From: Nocardioides currus
GTDB taxonomy: Bacteria > Actinomycetota > Actinomycetes > Propionibacteriales > Nocardioidaceae
Length of the DNA stretch: 64,000 nucleotides
Assembly (NCBI RefSeq): GCF_003057875.1
Contig: NZ_PYXZ01000008.1
Location: forward strand, 142,532-206,531
Direction of reading: 5' to 3'
The position numbers and the translations under genes are program-made. Shown one piece after another: positions 8,927 through 17,497 of the stretch; the stretch's first letter is position 1; every line of letters starts with the position of its first letter. The notes below the pieces were generated by a model. That model saw only the letters and a program-made list of their open reading frames with translations, was not told the DNA's origin and ran no database searches.

Positions 8927-9800
8927 CCCCGAGCATCGCCGCTCCGACGGCGGCGAAGGGTCCGGAGGGCACGCGCTCGAGGCGGTCCGCGAGGTGGAGG
9001 GTCGCGAGGAACGGCGACCGCGACGCCCGCCGGTCGAGCGCCTCCTCCACGGCGTGCAGCAGGGCGTCACCGGCCTCGACCACGCCGCCGCCGAGGACGA
9101 TCACCTCGGGGTCGACGCCGAGCGCGACGGCGGTGACGGCCTGGGCGAGTCCGTCGGCGAACTGGTTCCACACGGTCGCGGCGTGCGCATCGCCGTCCAG
9201 CGCGGCCTTTCGCAACCTGCCCACCCGCGCGGACTCGCCGCCGGGCCACATGCGGGCGAGGGCCGACCCGGAGGCGATCGTCTCCAGGCAGCCGCGCTGG
9301 CCGCAGCCGCAGAGCACGCCGGCCGGGTCGACCGAGACGTGGCCGATCTCCCCGGCCACCCCGCTGGCCCCGCGGCGGAGGCGTCCGTCCACCACGATCC
9401 CGGCGGCGAGGCCGGTGCCGATCCCGAGGTAGGCCAGGTCGGTGGACCCGGTGAGCGCGGCGACGCCGAGCGCGGCGACGTTGACGTCGTTCTCGACCAC
9501 GACCCGGCGCCCGACCACCTCGGCGAGTCGGGCGGCGAGGGCGAGGGGCACGCCGTCGATGTCCAGGTTGACGGCGTGCGAGACCTCGCCGCTGTCGGGG
9601 TCGACCATGCCGGGGACACCGATGCCGACCATCGAGGCGGGGCCGACCGAGCCGCTCAGCTCGTCCACCACCCGCGCGGCCGTGCGCAGCACGCCGTCGG
9701 GTCCGGCCTGGGTGGGGAAGCGCACCTGCGCCACGACCGAGCCGTCGCCGCCGAGGGCGACCCCGAGCGCCTTGGTCGCGCCGATGTCGATGCCGATCAC
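8913..9800 (-). CDS. ROK family sugar kinase (probable N-acetylglucosamine or glucose kinase)
   Basis: A 295-residue cytoplasmic kinase. DIGATK at 5-10 binds phosphate, VENDVN at 102-107 carries the catalytic Asp105, GIGTG at 127-131 follows, and the ROK zinc site is complete: His154 in EIGH and Cys164, Cys166 and Cys171 in CGCGQRGC. There is no N-terminal helix-turn-helix, so it is an enzyme, unlike the ROK regulator at 14384. GTG 9800 overlaps the stop of the GH3 gene (GTGA), the last link of a chain of overlapping genes. I infer that it phosphorylates the sugar, likely GlcNAc, released by the GH3 enzyme. Confidence 0.88.
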   Translation of the reverse strand: MIGIDIGATKALGVALGGDGSVVAQVRFPTQAGPDGVLRTAARVVDELSGSVGPASMVGIGVPGMVDPDSGEVSHAVNLDIDGVPLALAARLAEVVGRRVVVENDVNVAALGVAALTGSTDLAYLGIGTGLAAGIVVDGRLRRGASGVAGEIGHVSVDPAGVLCGCGQRGCLETIASGSALARMWPGGESARVGRLRKAALDGDAHAATVWNQFADGLAQAVTAVALGVDPEVIVLGGGVVEAGDALLHAVEEALDRRASRSPFLATLHLADRLERVPSGPFAAVGAAMLGASRS

Positions 9801-11173
9801 GGGTGCCACCCTTGCGCACGCAGCACGTCCTCCACCACGGCGTACGACGGCTGGGACCCGCCGTGCGTCACGATCCGCGGCACGGCGAGCGGGAGCTCCC
9901 CCGGCCAGCCGTAGTCGACGAGAACCACGGTTCCGCGGGCGGCGAGGTCGGCGAGCAGCGCGAGCGTCGCGGGGTGCCGATGGGCGTCGCGGGCCTGCAC
10001 GACGACAGGACCGCCGAACACCGACCCGGCCTCGACCACGGGGGCGTCGAGCCCCCAGGGCACCGCCCCGACCGCGATGTTGGGCTCGGTCTCGACGCGC
10101 ACCAGCTGGGCGCCGGTCAGGTCGGGCAGGTCGCCGTCGAAACGCAGCGCGGCGCGGGCGCCGGCGAGCTGGCCGTCGAGGTCGTACGCCGCTGGGCGCC
10201 CGGCTCCGCGGGGCAGCTTCTCGATCCGGCGGGCCGCGTCGGCCAGCCGTTCCTCGGTGAGTCGCCCGTCGGCCACGGCGGTGACGATCGCGGCCTGGAC
10301 GTCCCGCACGAGGCCGGACTCCTTGTCCGGCCCGATGCAGAGCAGGTCGGCGCCGGCGGCCAGCGACAGCACGGCGGCCTCGGGGATGCCGCGACCCTCG
10401 CTCGCGCCGGCCATGTCGAGCGCGTCGGACACGATCACGCCGTCGAACCCGAGCGTGCGCAGGGTCCCGAGCACCGCCGGGCTCAGGGTCGCCGGCAGCT
10501 GGTCGTCGAGCGCTGTCACCACGATGTGCGAGGTCATCACCGCCGCTGCGCCCGCCTCGACGGCCGCCCGGAACGGCACCAGCTCCCGCGACTCGAGGAC
10601 GTCGGTCGTGACCGGGAGCAGCGGCAGCGCGAGGTGGCTGTCGGTGGCGGTGTCGCCGTGGCCCGGGAAGTGCTTGAGGCACGCCGCCACACCCGCCGAC
10701 TGGAGGCCCTCGACCCAGGCGACGACGTGGCGCGCGACGTGGGCGGGGTCGGAGCCGAAGCTGCGGGTGCCGATCACGGGGTTGTCGGGGTTGCTGTTGA
10801 CGTCGGCGACGGGGCCGAGGTCGAGGTCGACGCCGCAGTCCGCGAGCGCCGTACCGATCATGGCGCCGGTGGCGCGGGTGAGGTCGAGGTCGTCGGCGGC
10901 CCCCAGCGCCGCCGCACCGAGGTGGGGACTGCCACTCGCGTAGTGCAGTCGCGTGACGTCGCCGCCCTCCTCGTCGGTCGCGATCACGGCGGACGGCGCC
11001 ACCGCCCGGATCGCGTCCGTCAGGCCTTTCACATCGCCGGTGGTGTTGCTGCCGAAGAGGCAGATGCCTCCGAGGCCCTCCTCGAGCAGGCGCGCCCAGT
11101 CGTCGGGCAGCGACGTGCCGGCGAAGGACGCCAGCTGGACGGCGAGCGCGAGCCGCTCGACCTCGGCGCTCAT
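9797..11173 (-). CDS. Glycoside hydrolase family 3, beta-N-acetylhexosaminidase (NagZ-like)
   Basis: A 458-residue enzyme without a signal peptide, so cytoplasmic. The NagZ signature KHFPGHG at 168-174 with DSH at 178-180 supplies the His/Asp pair that marks GH3 hexosaminidases. VSDALDMAG contains the nucleophile Asp250. A C-terminal domain of about 120 residues follows the barrel, as in actinobacterial and Bacillus members. It removes terminal beta-linked GlcNAc from disaccharides or muropeptides. It overlaps the permease gene upstream (ATGA) and the ROK kinase gene downstream (GTGA). In this operon the likely substrate is an imported GlcNAc-containing disaccharide. Confidence 0.9.
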   Translation of the reverse strand: MSAEVERLALAVQLASFAGTSLPDDWARLLEEGLGGICLFGSNTTGDVKGLTDAIRAVAPSAVIATDEEGGDVTRLHYASGSPHLGAAALGAADDLDLTRATGAMIGTALADCGVDLDLGPVADVNSNPDNPVIGTRSFGSDPAHVARHVVAWVEGLQSAGVAACLKHFPGHGDTATDSHLALPLLPVTTDVLESRELVPFRAAVEAGAAAVMTSHIVVTALDDQLPATLSPAVLGTLRTLGFDGVIVSDALDMAGASEGRGIPEAAVLSLAAGADLLCIGPDKESGLVRDVQAAIVTAVADGRLTEERLADAARRIEKLPRGAGRPAAYDLDGQLAGARAALRFDGDLPDLTGAQLVRVETEPNIAVGAVPWGLDAPVVEAGSVFGGPVVVQARDAHRHPATLALLADLAARGTVVLVDYGWPGELPLAVPRIVTHGGSQPSYAVVEDVLRAQGWHP

Positions 11174-12009
11174 CCCTTCACCGCACCCGAGGTCATGCCG
11201 GCGACCATCCGGCTCTGCACGAGCAGGAAGAAGATGATGACCGGGACCGCGATCAGCGTCGAGCCGGCCATCACCGCGCCCCAGTCGGTGCCGCGGTTGA
11301 CGTCGCTGAAGGTGCTCAGCCACACCGGCAGCGTGCGCTTCTCGGCGTTGGTCATCACGACCAGCGCGAGGGTGAACTCGTTCCAGGCCTGGATGAACGC
11401 GAAGACGCCGGTGGCCACCAGGCCCGGGGCGAGCAGCGGGAAGGTGATCCGGAAGAAGGCGCCGACCCGCGTGCACCCGTCGACCATCGCGGCCTCCTCG
11501 AGATCGACCGGCAGTCCGGCGACGAAGCCGCGCAGGGTCCAGATCGTGAAGGGCAGCACCGCAGCGACGTACAGCCCGCTCAGGCCGATCACGGTGTTGG
11601 TCAGCTCGAGCGTGTCGAGCATCTTGTACTGGGAGATGAACAGGCCCTCGGCCGGGATCATCTGCACGACCAGCAGCGTCACCACGAACGAGCGGCGGCC
11701 GCGGAAGCGGAAGCGGGAGACGGCCAGCGCGGCCAGGAACGCGAACAGCAGCGCGACCACGACCGTGCCGACGGTGACCATCAGGCTGATGCCGAGGGCG
11801 TTGACGAACCCGTCGTCGGCGAAGAGCCGTCGGTAGTTGTCGAGCCCGCCGCCCAACGGCAGCCAGGTCGGGTCGGGCGAGCGGATCTCGCGGCGGGTCA
11901 GGAAGGACGTGTTGACCATCCAGTAGACCGGGAAGACGCAGGCCACGAAGACCAGGACGCCGACGAGGTCGACGACGACGCGGGTGCGAAGGGGGACGGT
12001 GAGACTCAT
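11170..12009 (-). CDS. Carbohydrate ABC transporter permease (MalG type)
   Basis: A 279-residue inner-membrane permease with six predicted spans. The EAA loop that docks on the ATPase is visible at LEEAAMVDGCTRVGAFFRI. After the first span it has the family phrase VFPVYWMVNTSFL. It starts at ATG 12009, overlapping the stop of the MalF-type permease (ATGA). It forms the transmembrane pore together with that partner. No ATPase gene lies in this operon; as with many actinobacterial CUT1 systems, a shared MsiK-type ATPase elsewhere in the genome is expected, which is inference. Confidence 0.92.
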   Translation of the reverse strand: MSLTVPLRTRVVVDLVGVLVFVACVFPVYWMVNTSFLTRREIRSPDPTWLPLGGGLDNYRRLFADDGFVNALGISLMVTVGTVVVALLFAFLAALAVSRFRFRGRRSFVVTLLVVQMIPAEGLFISQYKMLDTLELTNTVIGLSGLYVAAVLPFTIWTLRGFVAGLPVDLEEAAMVDGCTRVGAFFRITFPLLAPGLVATGVFAFIQAWNEFTLALVVMTNAEKRTLPVWLSTFSDVNRGTDWGAVMAGSTLIAVPVIIFFLLVQSRMVAGMTSGAVKG

Positions 12010-12956
12010 GCGTCGACGTCCTTCACCATCTTGGCGACGTAGGGCCAGGTCAGCACGACGGTCAGCGCGAGCATGAAGACCGCGACCGCGGAGGCGACGC
12101 CGAAGTTCCCCTCGCCGATGCCCGAGCGGTAGATGTAGGTGCCGAGCAGGTTGGTCTCCCGGGTCACGCCGCCGGCGTTCTGGAGCACGTAGATCTGGGT
12201 GAAGACGCGCAGGTCCCAGATGACCTGCAGCAGCCCGACGATCAGCAGGATCGGTCGCGTCAGCGGCAGGATCACGTGCCGGAGCCGCTGGACCGGGCCG
12301 GCGCCGTCGACCTCGGCGGCCTCGATGATCTCCGCCGGCAGCTGGATCAGCCCGGCGTAGACGGTGAAGGCGACGAACGGGACGCTCATCCACACCACGA
12401 CGACGGCGGCGACGAAGAAGAACGAGAGCGGCTCGATCAGCCAGGAGTGGCCCTCGTAGTCGAGGCCGCCCCGGGCGAGGAGCCAGTTGACGACGCCGTA
12501 CTGCGAGTCGAAGAGCCACTGCCAGACCGTCAGGGCGGCGAGCACCGGCATCGCCCAGGCCAGCAGGAGGCCGGTCTGCACGAGGAGTCGCACCGGCTTG
12601 GACATCAGCCGCATGGCGAGCGCGAGCAGCGTCCCGATGACCATCGTGGTGGCGGCGCACACGAGGCAGAAGACGACCGAGCGCAGGACGAGCAGCCACA
12701 GGTAGCGGTCGCCGAGGATCTCGGCGTAGTTGTCGAGGCCGACCCACTCGGCCGGCCGCCCGAACTGCTGGGCGAGGCCGTAGCCCTGGAGGGACAGCAC
12801 GACCTGACGCACCAGCGGGTAGCCGAGGCCGGCGCACAGCGCGAGCAGCGCGGGCAGCAGGAGCGTGTAGGGCAGGACCGACCTGCGCGTCCGCGGCGGT
12901 GGCGGCGTCGGGCTGGCGGACCGGGTCGGCGTGGTGCGGACCATGGTCGTGGACAT
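12006..12956 (-). CDS. Carbohydrate ABC transporter permease (MalF type)
   Basis: A 316-residue membrane protein with six predicted spans after a Pro/Thr/Arg-rich cytoplasmic N terminus. LPYTLLLPALLALCAGLGYP is the usual first span of CUT1 permeases, and the EAA loop reads IIEAAEVDGAGPVQRLRHV. It is the partner of the permease at 11170. ATG 12956 is used; the second ATG five codons later is also possible. A 100-base gap separates it from the solute-binding protein gene, with no gene visible there. It imports a sugar, probably a GlcNAc oligomer given the GH3 and ROK genes downstream. Confidence 0.92.
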   Translation of the reverse strand: MSTTMVRTTPTRSASPTPPPPRTRRSVLPYTLLLPALLALCAGLGYPLVRQVVLSLQGYGLAQQFGRPAEWVGLDNYAEILGDRYLWLLVLRSVVFCLVCAATTMVIGTLLALAMRLMSKPVRLLVQTGLLLAWAMPVLAALTVWQWLFDSQYGVVNWLLARGGLDYEGHSWLIEPLSFFFVAAVVVVWMSVPFVAFTVYAGLIQLPAEIIEAAEVDGAGPVQRLRHVILPLTRPILLIVGLLQVIWDLRVFTQIYVLQNAGGVTRETNLLGTYIYRSGIGEGNFGVASAVAVFMLALTVVLTWPYVAKMVKDVDA

Positions 12957-13056
12957 CGTTCACCTCCTCGGGTGCGCGGGCGGACGGTCGGGCGTGCTGG
13001 GCCCGCGCGGCCGGGACGGGTGGGTCCCGACCGCGCAGGCAGTGCGGCGTACGCCG

Positions 13057-14346
13057 CTAGTTCAGCTGCTCCTCCATGGCCTTGTCAGCCCCGGCGGCCA
13101 GGTCGGCGATGTCGCCGCCGTTGGCGATGCCGACGAACAGGTCCTCGAGGATGCGGGCGCCCTCGACGCTGGCCCAGCCGGCGGCGGCCGGGGTGAGCTT
13201 GGCGTTGCTGGCGGCCGCGATCGTGGCCTGGGCGAACTCGTCGTCGCCCAGCTCACTGGCCAGGGACACCTTGGCCGGGGTGAGGCCGTTGGCCGCGAGG
13301 ATCGACTGGTAGTCGTCGCTGAGCATGATGGCGACGGCCTTCTTGGCGAGGTCCTGGTCGGGCGACTGGGCCGCGACCGCGATGTTGGACCCGCCGAGCA
13401 GCACCGGCGCCGGGCTGCCGTCGTTGCCGGGGAGGGCGAAGACGCCGACCTTGTCCATCATGTCGGGGCAGCCCGCGTCGGCGTCGGCGAGCACGCCGCC
13501 CATCCAGCCGGGAGCCGACATCATGGCCATCTCGTTGTTGCAGAAGGGCACCTGCGGGTCGGTCTCGTTGCCGTCCTTGGCCGCACCGGAGGCCTGCTCG
13601 AAGAGGGTCTGCACCGTGGCGAGGCCCTCCTGTGACTCGGGCGAGGCGAGGGCGCCGGTCCAGGTGCCGCCGTCCTCGGTCGCGAGGTCGCCACCGTCGT
13701 TCCAGACGAAGGACACGGCGTTGCGCCAGTCCTGGCCGGGGAGCCAGAAGCCGGAGAAGTTGGCCGGCTGCGGGTTGTCCTTCTTCAGCTTGATCGCGGC
13801 GTCGACGAACTCCTGCGTCGTCGTGGGCACGTCGATCTTGGACTTCTTGAACAGGTCCTTGCGGTAGAAGACGTACTTCGACCCGGCGTAGTAGGGCACG
13901 GCGTAGGTCTTGCCGTCGGCGGTGCCGGCGTCGACGAAGCCGGGCAGCAGGTCGTCCCCGCCGAGGTCCGCCAGCTGGTCGCTCAGGTCGGTGAAGGCGC
14001 CCGCGGTGGTGAAGGTCGCGGCCTGGGTGTTGCCGACCTCGACGACGTCCGGCGTCTCGGACTCGCTGGAGAGCGCGGTCGTCAGGCGCTCGACGAGGCC
14101 CTCCCACTGCTGCTCCTCGATGGTGAGGGTGGCGCCGGGGTTCTCGTCCTCGAAGGTCGTCTTGAGGTAGTCGCGAGCCTCCTGCGGGGTGTCGGCACCG
14201 TTGAGCCACACCCGGATCTCCGAGGAGCTCGAGCCGGACTCGCTGGCGCCGTCGTCGCCGTCGTCTCCTGAGCCACAGGCGCCGAGCGCCAGGGCCATGG
14301 ACAACGCCGTCGTCAGGGCGAGAGCGTGCTTGGTCGTCGTACGCAC
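13057..14346 (-). CDS. Extracellular sugar-binding lipoprotein of the ABC importer
   Basis: A 429-residue family-1 solute-binding protein. The signal peptide ends in the lipobox ALGAC with lipidated Cys24, followed by an acidic Gly/Ser linker that tethers the domain to the membrane. Typical parts of the fold include EIRVWLNG, TPDVVEVGNTQ around 100, AVPYYAGSKYVFYRKDLF around 170, and SNIAVAAQS in the second lobe. The start is GTG 14346, with AAAGGA eight bases upstream. The gene lies 37 bases after the ROK regulator gene and before the two permeases, so it is part of the same transcript. It captures the sugar and delivers it to the permeases. Confidence 0.93.
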   Translation of the reverse strand: MRTTTKHALALTTALSMALALGACGSGDDGDDGASESGSSSSEIRVWLNGADTPQEARDYLKTTFEDENPGATLTIEEQQWEGLVERLTTALSSESETPDVVEVGNTQAATFTTAGAFTDLSDQLADLGGDDLLPGFVDAGTADGKTYAVPYYAGSKYVFYRKDLFKKSKIDVPTTTQEFVDAAIKLKKDNPQPANFSGFWLPGQDWRNAVSFVWNDGGDLATEDGGTWTGALASPESQEGLATVQTLFEQASGAAKDGNETDPQVPFCNNEMAMMSAPGWMGGVLADADAGCPDMMDKVGVFALPGNDGSPAPVLLGGSNIAVAAQSPDQDLAKKAVAIMLSDDYQSILAANGLTPAKVSLASELGDDEFAQATIAAASNAKLTPAAAGWASVEGARILEDLFVGIANGGDIADLAAGADKAMEEQLN

Positions 14347-14383
14347 CAGTCGTTCCTTTCATGGGTGGAACCGGCGACGGGCG

Positions 14384-15517
14384 TCACGAGACGCCCAGCT
14401 CTCCGGCCAGGACAAGGCCGGCGGCGCCGACCAGGACTACGTCGTCCCCGAGGTTCGACGTACGCACCGTGAGGCTGTCGGAGGTGACGGCCATGACGCG
14501 GCGACGCAGGGTGGTGGTGACGGCGTCGCGCAGCGCGCCGTCCAGCAGGTCTAGCGGTCCGGTGAGCACGAGCTCGTGCACGTTGAGCGCTCCGACGATC
14601 GGGGCCAGCACCTCGCCCAGCCGGGCTCCGGTGGCGGCGAGGAGGGCGGTCTCGTCGTCCGCCGCGGCCAACCTGGCCCGCAGGCGGGGTACGGCGAGGA
14701 GGGTCTCGAGGCAGCCGGTCCGACCGCACGCACAGGGCTCGCCGTCGTCCTCGGCGGTGACGTGGCCGATCTCGCCGGCCGCGGCGGCGTGGCCGTGGAG
14801 CAGGACGCCCTCGAGGATCAGGCCGGCGCCGACACCGAAGCCGACCCGGAGGACGAGCAGCCCGCCCTCGGCAGCCCCGCCGTAGGTGTGCTCGGCGAGG
14901 GCGGCGACGTTGGCGTCGTTGGCGACGTGCACCGGGAGGCCGGTCGCGGCCGCGACCTCACCCGCCAGGTCGGTGCCGTGCCACCCGAGGTTGGGGGCGT
15001 CGAGGACGGTGCCGCGGTCGTCGACGATGCCGGGCGAGCCGATCCCGATGCCCAGCACCGGGCGGCCGCTGCGCTCGACGAGGGTCCGGGCCAGCTCGAC
15101 GGCGAGGGCGACGGCGTCGGTGCCACGGGCGCCGCCCGACGACACCTCGGCACGGTCCACGACGGCGCCGGCGAGATTCATCACCGCGCCCTGCATGGTG
15201 TCGACCGAGGAGAGGTCGAGGCTCACGACGTGCGAGCTGTCGACGACCATCCCGACGAGCGTCGGCGGCTTCCCGACCCGCGCCTCGGCCGGGGCGCCGA
15301 GCTCCTCGACCAGGCCGTCGGCGAGCATCTCCCCGACCAGGTCGGAGACCGTGACCCGGGTCAGGCCGCTGGTGCGCGCCAGGTCCGCCCGGCTGGCGGC
15401 GCCCGTGCGGAACAGGTGCTGCAGCAGGAGGGTGCGGTGGTGACGGCGAGCGTCCTCCTGGCGCACCTTGCCCTGCGGGCGCAGGCTCTTGCCGACGCGA
15501 ACGGTGGTCTGAGTCAC
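14384..15517 (-). CDS. ROK family transcriptional regulator (NagC/XylR type)
   Basis: A 377-residue repressor. An N-terminal winged helix-turn-helix lies at about 25-75 (ADLARTSGLTRVTVSDLVGEM is the recognition part). The rest is a ROK sugar-binding domain with GIGIGSPG, ANDANVAALAE, GEIGHVT and the zinc motif CACGRTGC. The kinase-type VEND motif is replaced by VANDAN; the Asp is present, but regulators of this class normally do not phosphorylate. GTG 15517 is the start. It heads the amino-sugar operon, directly downstream of a perfect inverted repeat at 15519-15543 that is probably its own operator. Sugar or sugar phosphate binding should release it. Confidence 0.9.
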   Translation of the reverse strand: MTQTTVRVGKSLRPQGKVRQEDARRHHRTLLLQHLFRTGAASRADLARTSGLTRVTVSDLVGEMLADGLVEELGAPAEARVGKPPTLVGMVVDSSHVVSLDLSSVDTMQGAVMNLAGAVVDRAEVSSGGARGTDAVALAVELARTLVERSGRPVLGIGIGSPGIVDDRGTVLDAPNLGWHGTDLAGEVAAATGLPVHVANDANVAALAEHTYGGAAEGGLLVLRVGFGVGAGLILEGVLLHGHAAAAGEIGHVTAEDDGEPCACGRTGCLETLLAVPRLRARLAAADDETALLAATGARLGEVLAPIVGALNVHELVLTGPLDLLDGALRDAVTTTLRRRVMAVTSDSLTVRTSNLGDDVVLVGAAGLVLAGELGVS

Positions 15518-15518
15518 A

Positions 15519-15543
15519 TTTGTTAGTTCATCGCACTAACAAA
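15519..15543. promoter_or_regulatory. Palindromic operator of the ROK-regulated sugar operon
   Basis: TTTGTTAGT at 15519-15527 and ACTAACAAA at 15535-15543 are perfect 9-base inverted repeats with a 7-base spacer. The AT-rich sequence stands out sharply from its GC-rich surroundings and ends one base before the GTG of the ROK regulator. A repressor bound here would block either the promoter or the ribosome. ROK repressors commonly bind such AT-rich palindromes, so autoregulation of the whole operon is the likely role. Confidence 0.75.
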
Positions 15544-15585
15544 CTCCCTGTCAAGGGGACAACGGCAAACTCGTGGATCCGCCGG

Positions 15586-17091
15586 TCACTTCTTCGCCCG
15601 CCACACCCGCTCGAACGGCAGTCGCCAGGCGTGGGGAGCGATGAGCTGGTGGATGGCATTGGGTCCCCAGGTGCCCGGCGCGTAGGGCTTCACCGGCGGC
15701 GGGTTGTCGAGCAGGCCGGCCGAACGGTCCCACAGCGACTCGATGCCCTCGGCGGTCGTGAACAGCGTGTGGTCGCCGCGCATCGCGTCGAGGATCAGCC
15801 GCTCGTAGGCCTCGAGCACGTCACCGGCCGACTCGGTCTCCCCCGTGGAGAACTGCATCGACAGCTTCTGCAGGCGCATCCCGGGGCCTGGGCGCTTGCC
15901 GTAGAACGACAGCGACACCTTCGACTCGTCGGCCAGGTCGAAGGTCAGGTGGTCGGGGCCGGCCGAGCCGACGCCGCTGTTCTGCGGGAACATCGAGCGC
16001 GGCGCCTCGCGGAACGCGATGGAGATGATCCGCTTGCCCTCGGCGAGCTCCTTGCCCGTCCGCAGGTAGAACGGCACCCCGGCCCAGCGCCAGTTGTCGA
16101 GGTGGCAGGCCAGCGCGATGAAGGTCTCGGTGTCGGAGTCGGAGGCGACGCCGGGCAGCTCGGTGTAGCCGGTGAACTGCCCGCGCACGACGTTCTTGGT
16201 CTCGATGGGCAGCAGGGAGCGGAACACCTTGTTCTTCTCTTCCGAGATGGCCCGCGGCTCCAGGGCCGTCGGCGGCTCCATCGCCACGAACGCGAGCACC
16301 TGGAACAGGTGAGTGACGACCATGTCCTTGTAGGCACCGGTCGACTCGTAGAAGTTCGCCCGCTGGTCGAGGCCGAGCGTCTCGGGGATGTCGATCTGGA
16401 TGTGGTCGATGAAGTTGCGGTTCCAGATCGGCTCGAAGAGCCCGTTGGCGAAGCGGAACGCCAGGATGTTCTGCGCGGCCTCCTTGCCGAGGAAGTGGTC
16501 GATCCGGAAGACCTGCGACTCCTTGAACGTCTCGTGCACCCGGGCGTTGAGGCTGATCGCGCTCTCCAGGTCGGTGCCGAACGGCTTCTCCATCACGATC
16601 CGCGACCGCTTGACGAGGTCGGCGTCGCGGAGCATCTCGATCACCGGCAGCGCCGCCTTCGGCGGCACGGACAGGTAGTGCAGGCGGCGTACGTCGCTGC
16701 CGAGCTGTCGCTCCGCCTGGCCCACGGCCGCCGCGAGCGCCGCGGGGCCGGCCGACTGCGGGACGTAGACCAGGTTGTCGTCGAACTGGTTCCACTGCTC
16801 GGCGGTGAGCTTGTGGACGCCGAACTCCTCGATCGCGGTCCGGGCGAACTCGCGGAACTCGACGTCGCCCATCTCCTCCAGCGAGGTGCCGACGATGCGG
16901 ATGTCGGGCGCCAGCTCGGAGACGCTGAGGTGGGCCATGCCCGGCAGCAGCTTGCGCCGGGCGAGGTCGCCGGTGGCCCCGAAGAGCACGATGACGTGGG
17001 GATCGATCCGCTCCTGCTGGTAGCGGGAGGACACCCGCGCCTCGGCCGGGTAGGAGATGGTCTGGGGCTGGGACGGCGGCAGCTCGCTCAC
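15586..17091 (-). CDS. zwf: Glucose-6-phosphate 1-dehydrogenase
   Basis: A 501-residue enzyme of the oxidative pentose phosphate pathway that oxidises glucose 6-phosphate with NADP+. The nucleotide-binding GATGDLARRKLLP occupies 38-50, EKPFGTD 168-174, and the family signature RIDHFLGKE 196-204 contains the catalytic His. The length is typical. GTG 17091 is the start because the family's N-terminal region begins there; the longer open frame is a shadow of the small gene at 17213. The usual partners opcA, tal and tkt are not adjacent, so this looks like a stand-alone copy. A 121-base divergent spacer separates it from the 47-residue gene. Confidence 0.95.
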   Translation of the reverse strand: MSELPPSQPQTISYPAEARVSSRYQQERIDPHVIVLFGATGDLARRKLLPGMAHLSVSELAPDIRIVGTSLEEMGDVEFREFARTAIEEFGVHKLTAEQWNQFDDNLVYVPQSAGPAALAAAVGQAERQLGSDVRRLHYLSVPPKAALPVIEMLRDADLVKRSRIVMEKPFGTDLESAISLNARVHETFKESQVFRIDHFLGKEAAQNILAFRFANGLFEPIWNRNFIDHIQIDIPETLGLDQRANFYESTGAYKDMVVTHLFQVLAFVAMEPPTALEPRAISEEKNKVFRSLLPIETKNVVRGQFTGYTELPGVASDSDTETFIALACHLDNWRWAGVPFYLRTGKELAEGKRIISIAFREAPRSMFPQNSGVGSAGPDHLTFDLADESKVSLSFYGKRPGPGMRLQKLSMQFSTGETESAGDVLEAYERLILDAMRGDHTLFTTAEGIESLWDRSAGLLDNPPPVKPYAPGTWGPNAIHQLIAPHAWRLPFERVWRAKK

Positions 17092-17212
17092 GCCTCGATA
17101 GTGGCACCGCCTCCCGAGGGTCACCACCCCTGTGGAGGTGGACAACCGTGTCCACGATCGGGCAACGTAGGGACGCGCTCCACCACGGAGCGGACAAAAA
17201 GGAGGCACCACC

Positions 17213-17356
17213 ATGGTCATTCTTGGCCTGATTCTTCTCATCATCGGCCTGGTCATCTCGAACTCGCTGCTGACCACCATCGGCGCGATCCTGCTGATCG
17301 TCGGACTGATCCTGAACTTCGTGCCGATCGGCGGCAGCAGCCGCAGGGTCTTCTAG
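17213..17356 (+). CDS. 47-residue hydrophobic membrane protein
   Basis: A very short gene: ATG 17213 to TAG 17356, with a strong ribosome-binding site (AAAAAGGAGG) just upstream. The product begins MVILGLILLIIGLVIS and forms two membrane spans separated by a short turn (NSLLTT), then a Gly/Ser/Arg tail. It resembles the very small DUF6131-type actinobacterial membrane proteins, but I give that only as a likely family. A hairpin with the tail GCATTTCG follows, so it is a self-contained transcription unit, divergent from zwf. Function is unknown. Confidence 0.75.
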   Translation: MVILGLILLIIGLVISNSLLTTIGAILLIVGLILNFVPIGGSSRRVF

Positions 17357-17375
17357 CGCACGCCACCCCTGCACC

Positions 17376-17407
17376 GCGTGGCCCGTCCCTCCGGGGGCGG
17401 GCCACGC
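17376..17407 (+). terminator. Hairpin terminator after the 47-residue gene
   Basis: GCGTGGCCCG at 17376-17385 pairs perfectly with 17398-17407 around a 12-base loop, 20 bases after the stop codon. It is followed by GCATTTCG instead of a T-run. The same tail follows the hairpin at 29677-29710, and a close variant (TCATTTCG) follows the one at 46981-47014. Confidence 0.7.
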
Positions 17408-17497
17408 CGCATTTCGGCGGCGGGCGTTTCGGCCTGGGATGGTGATGTCCGATATCGACTCGTCGGTCGTCGGTGCCAGCGGGCAGGATGCGCTCTC

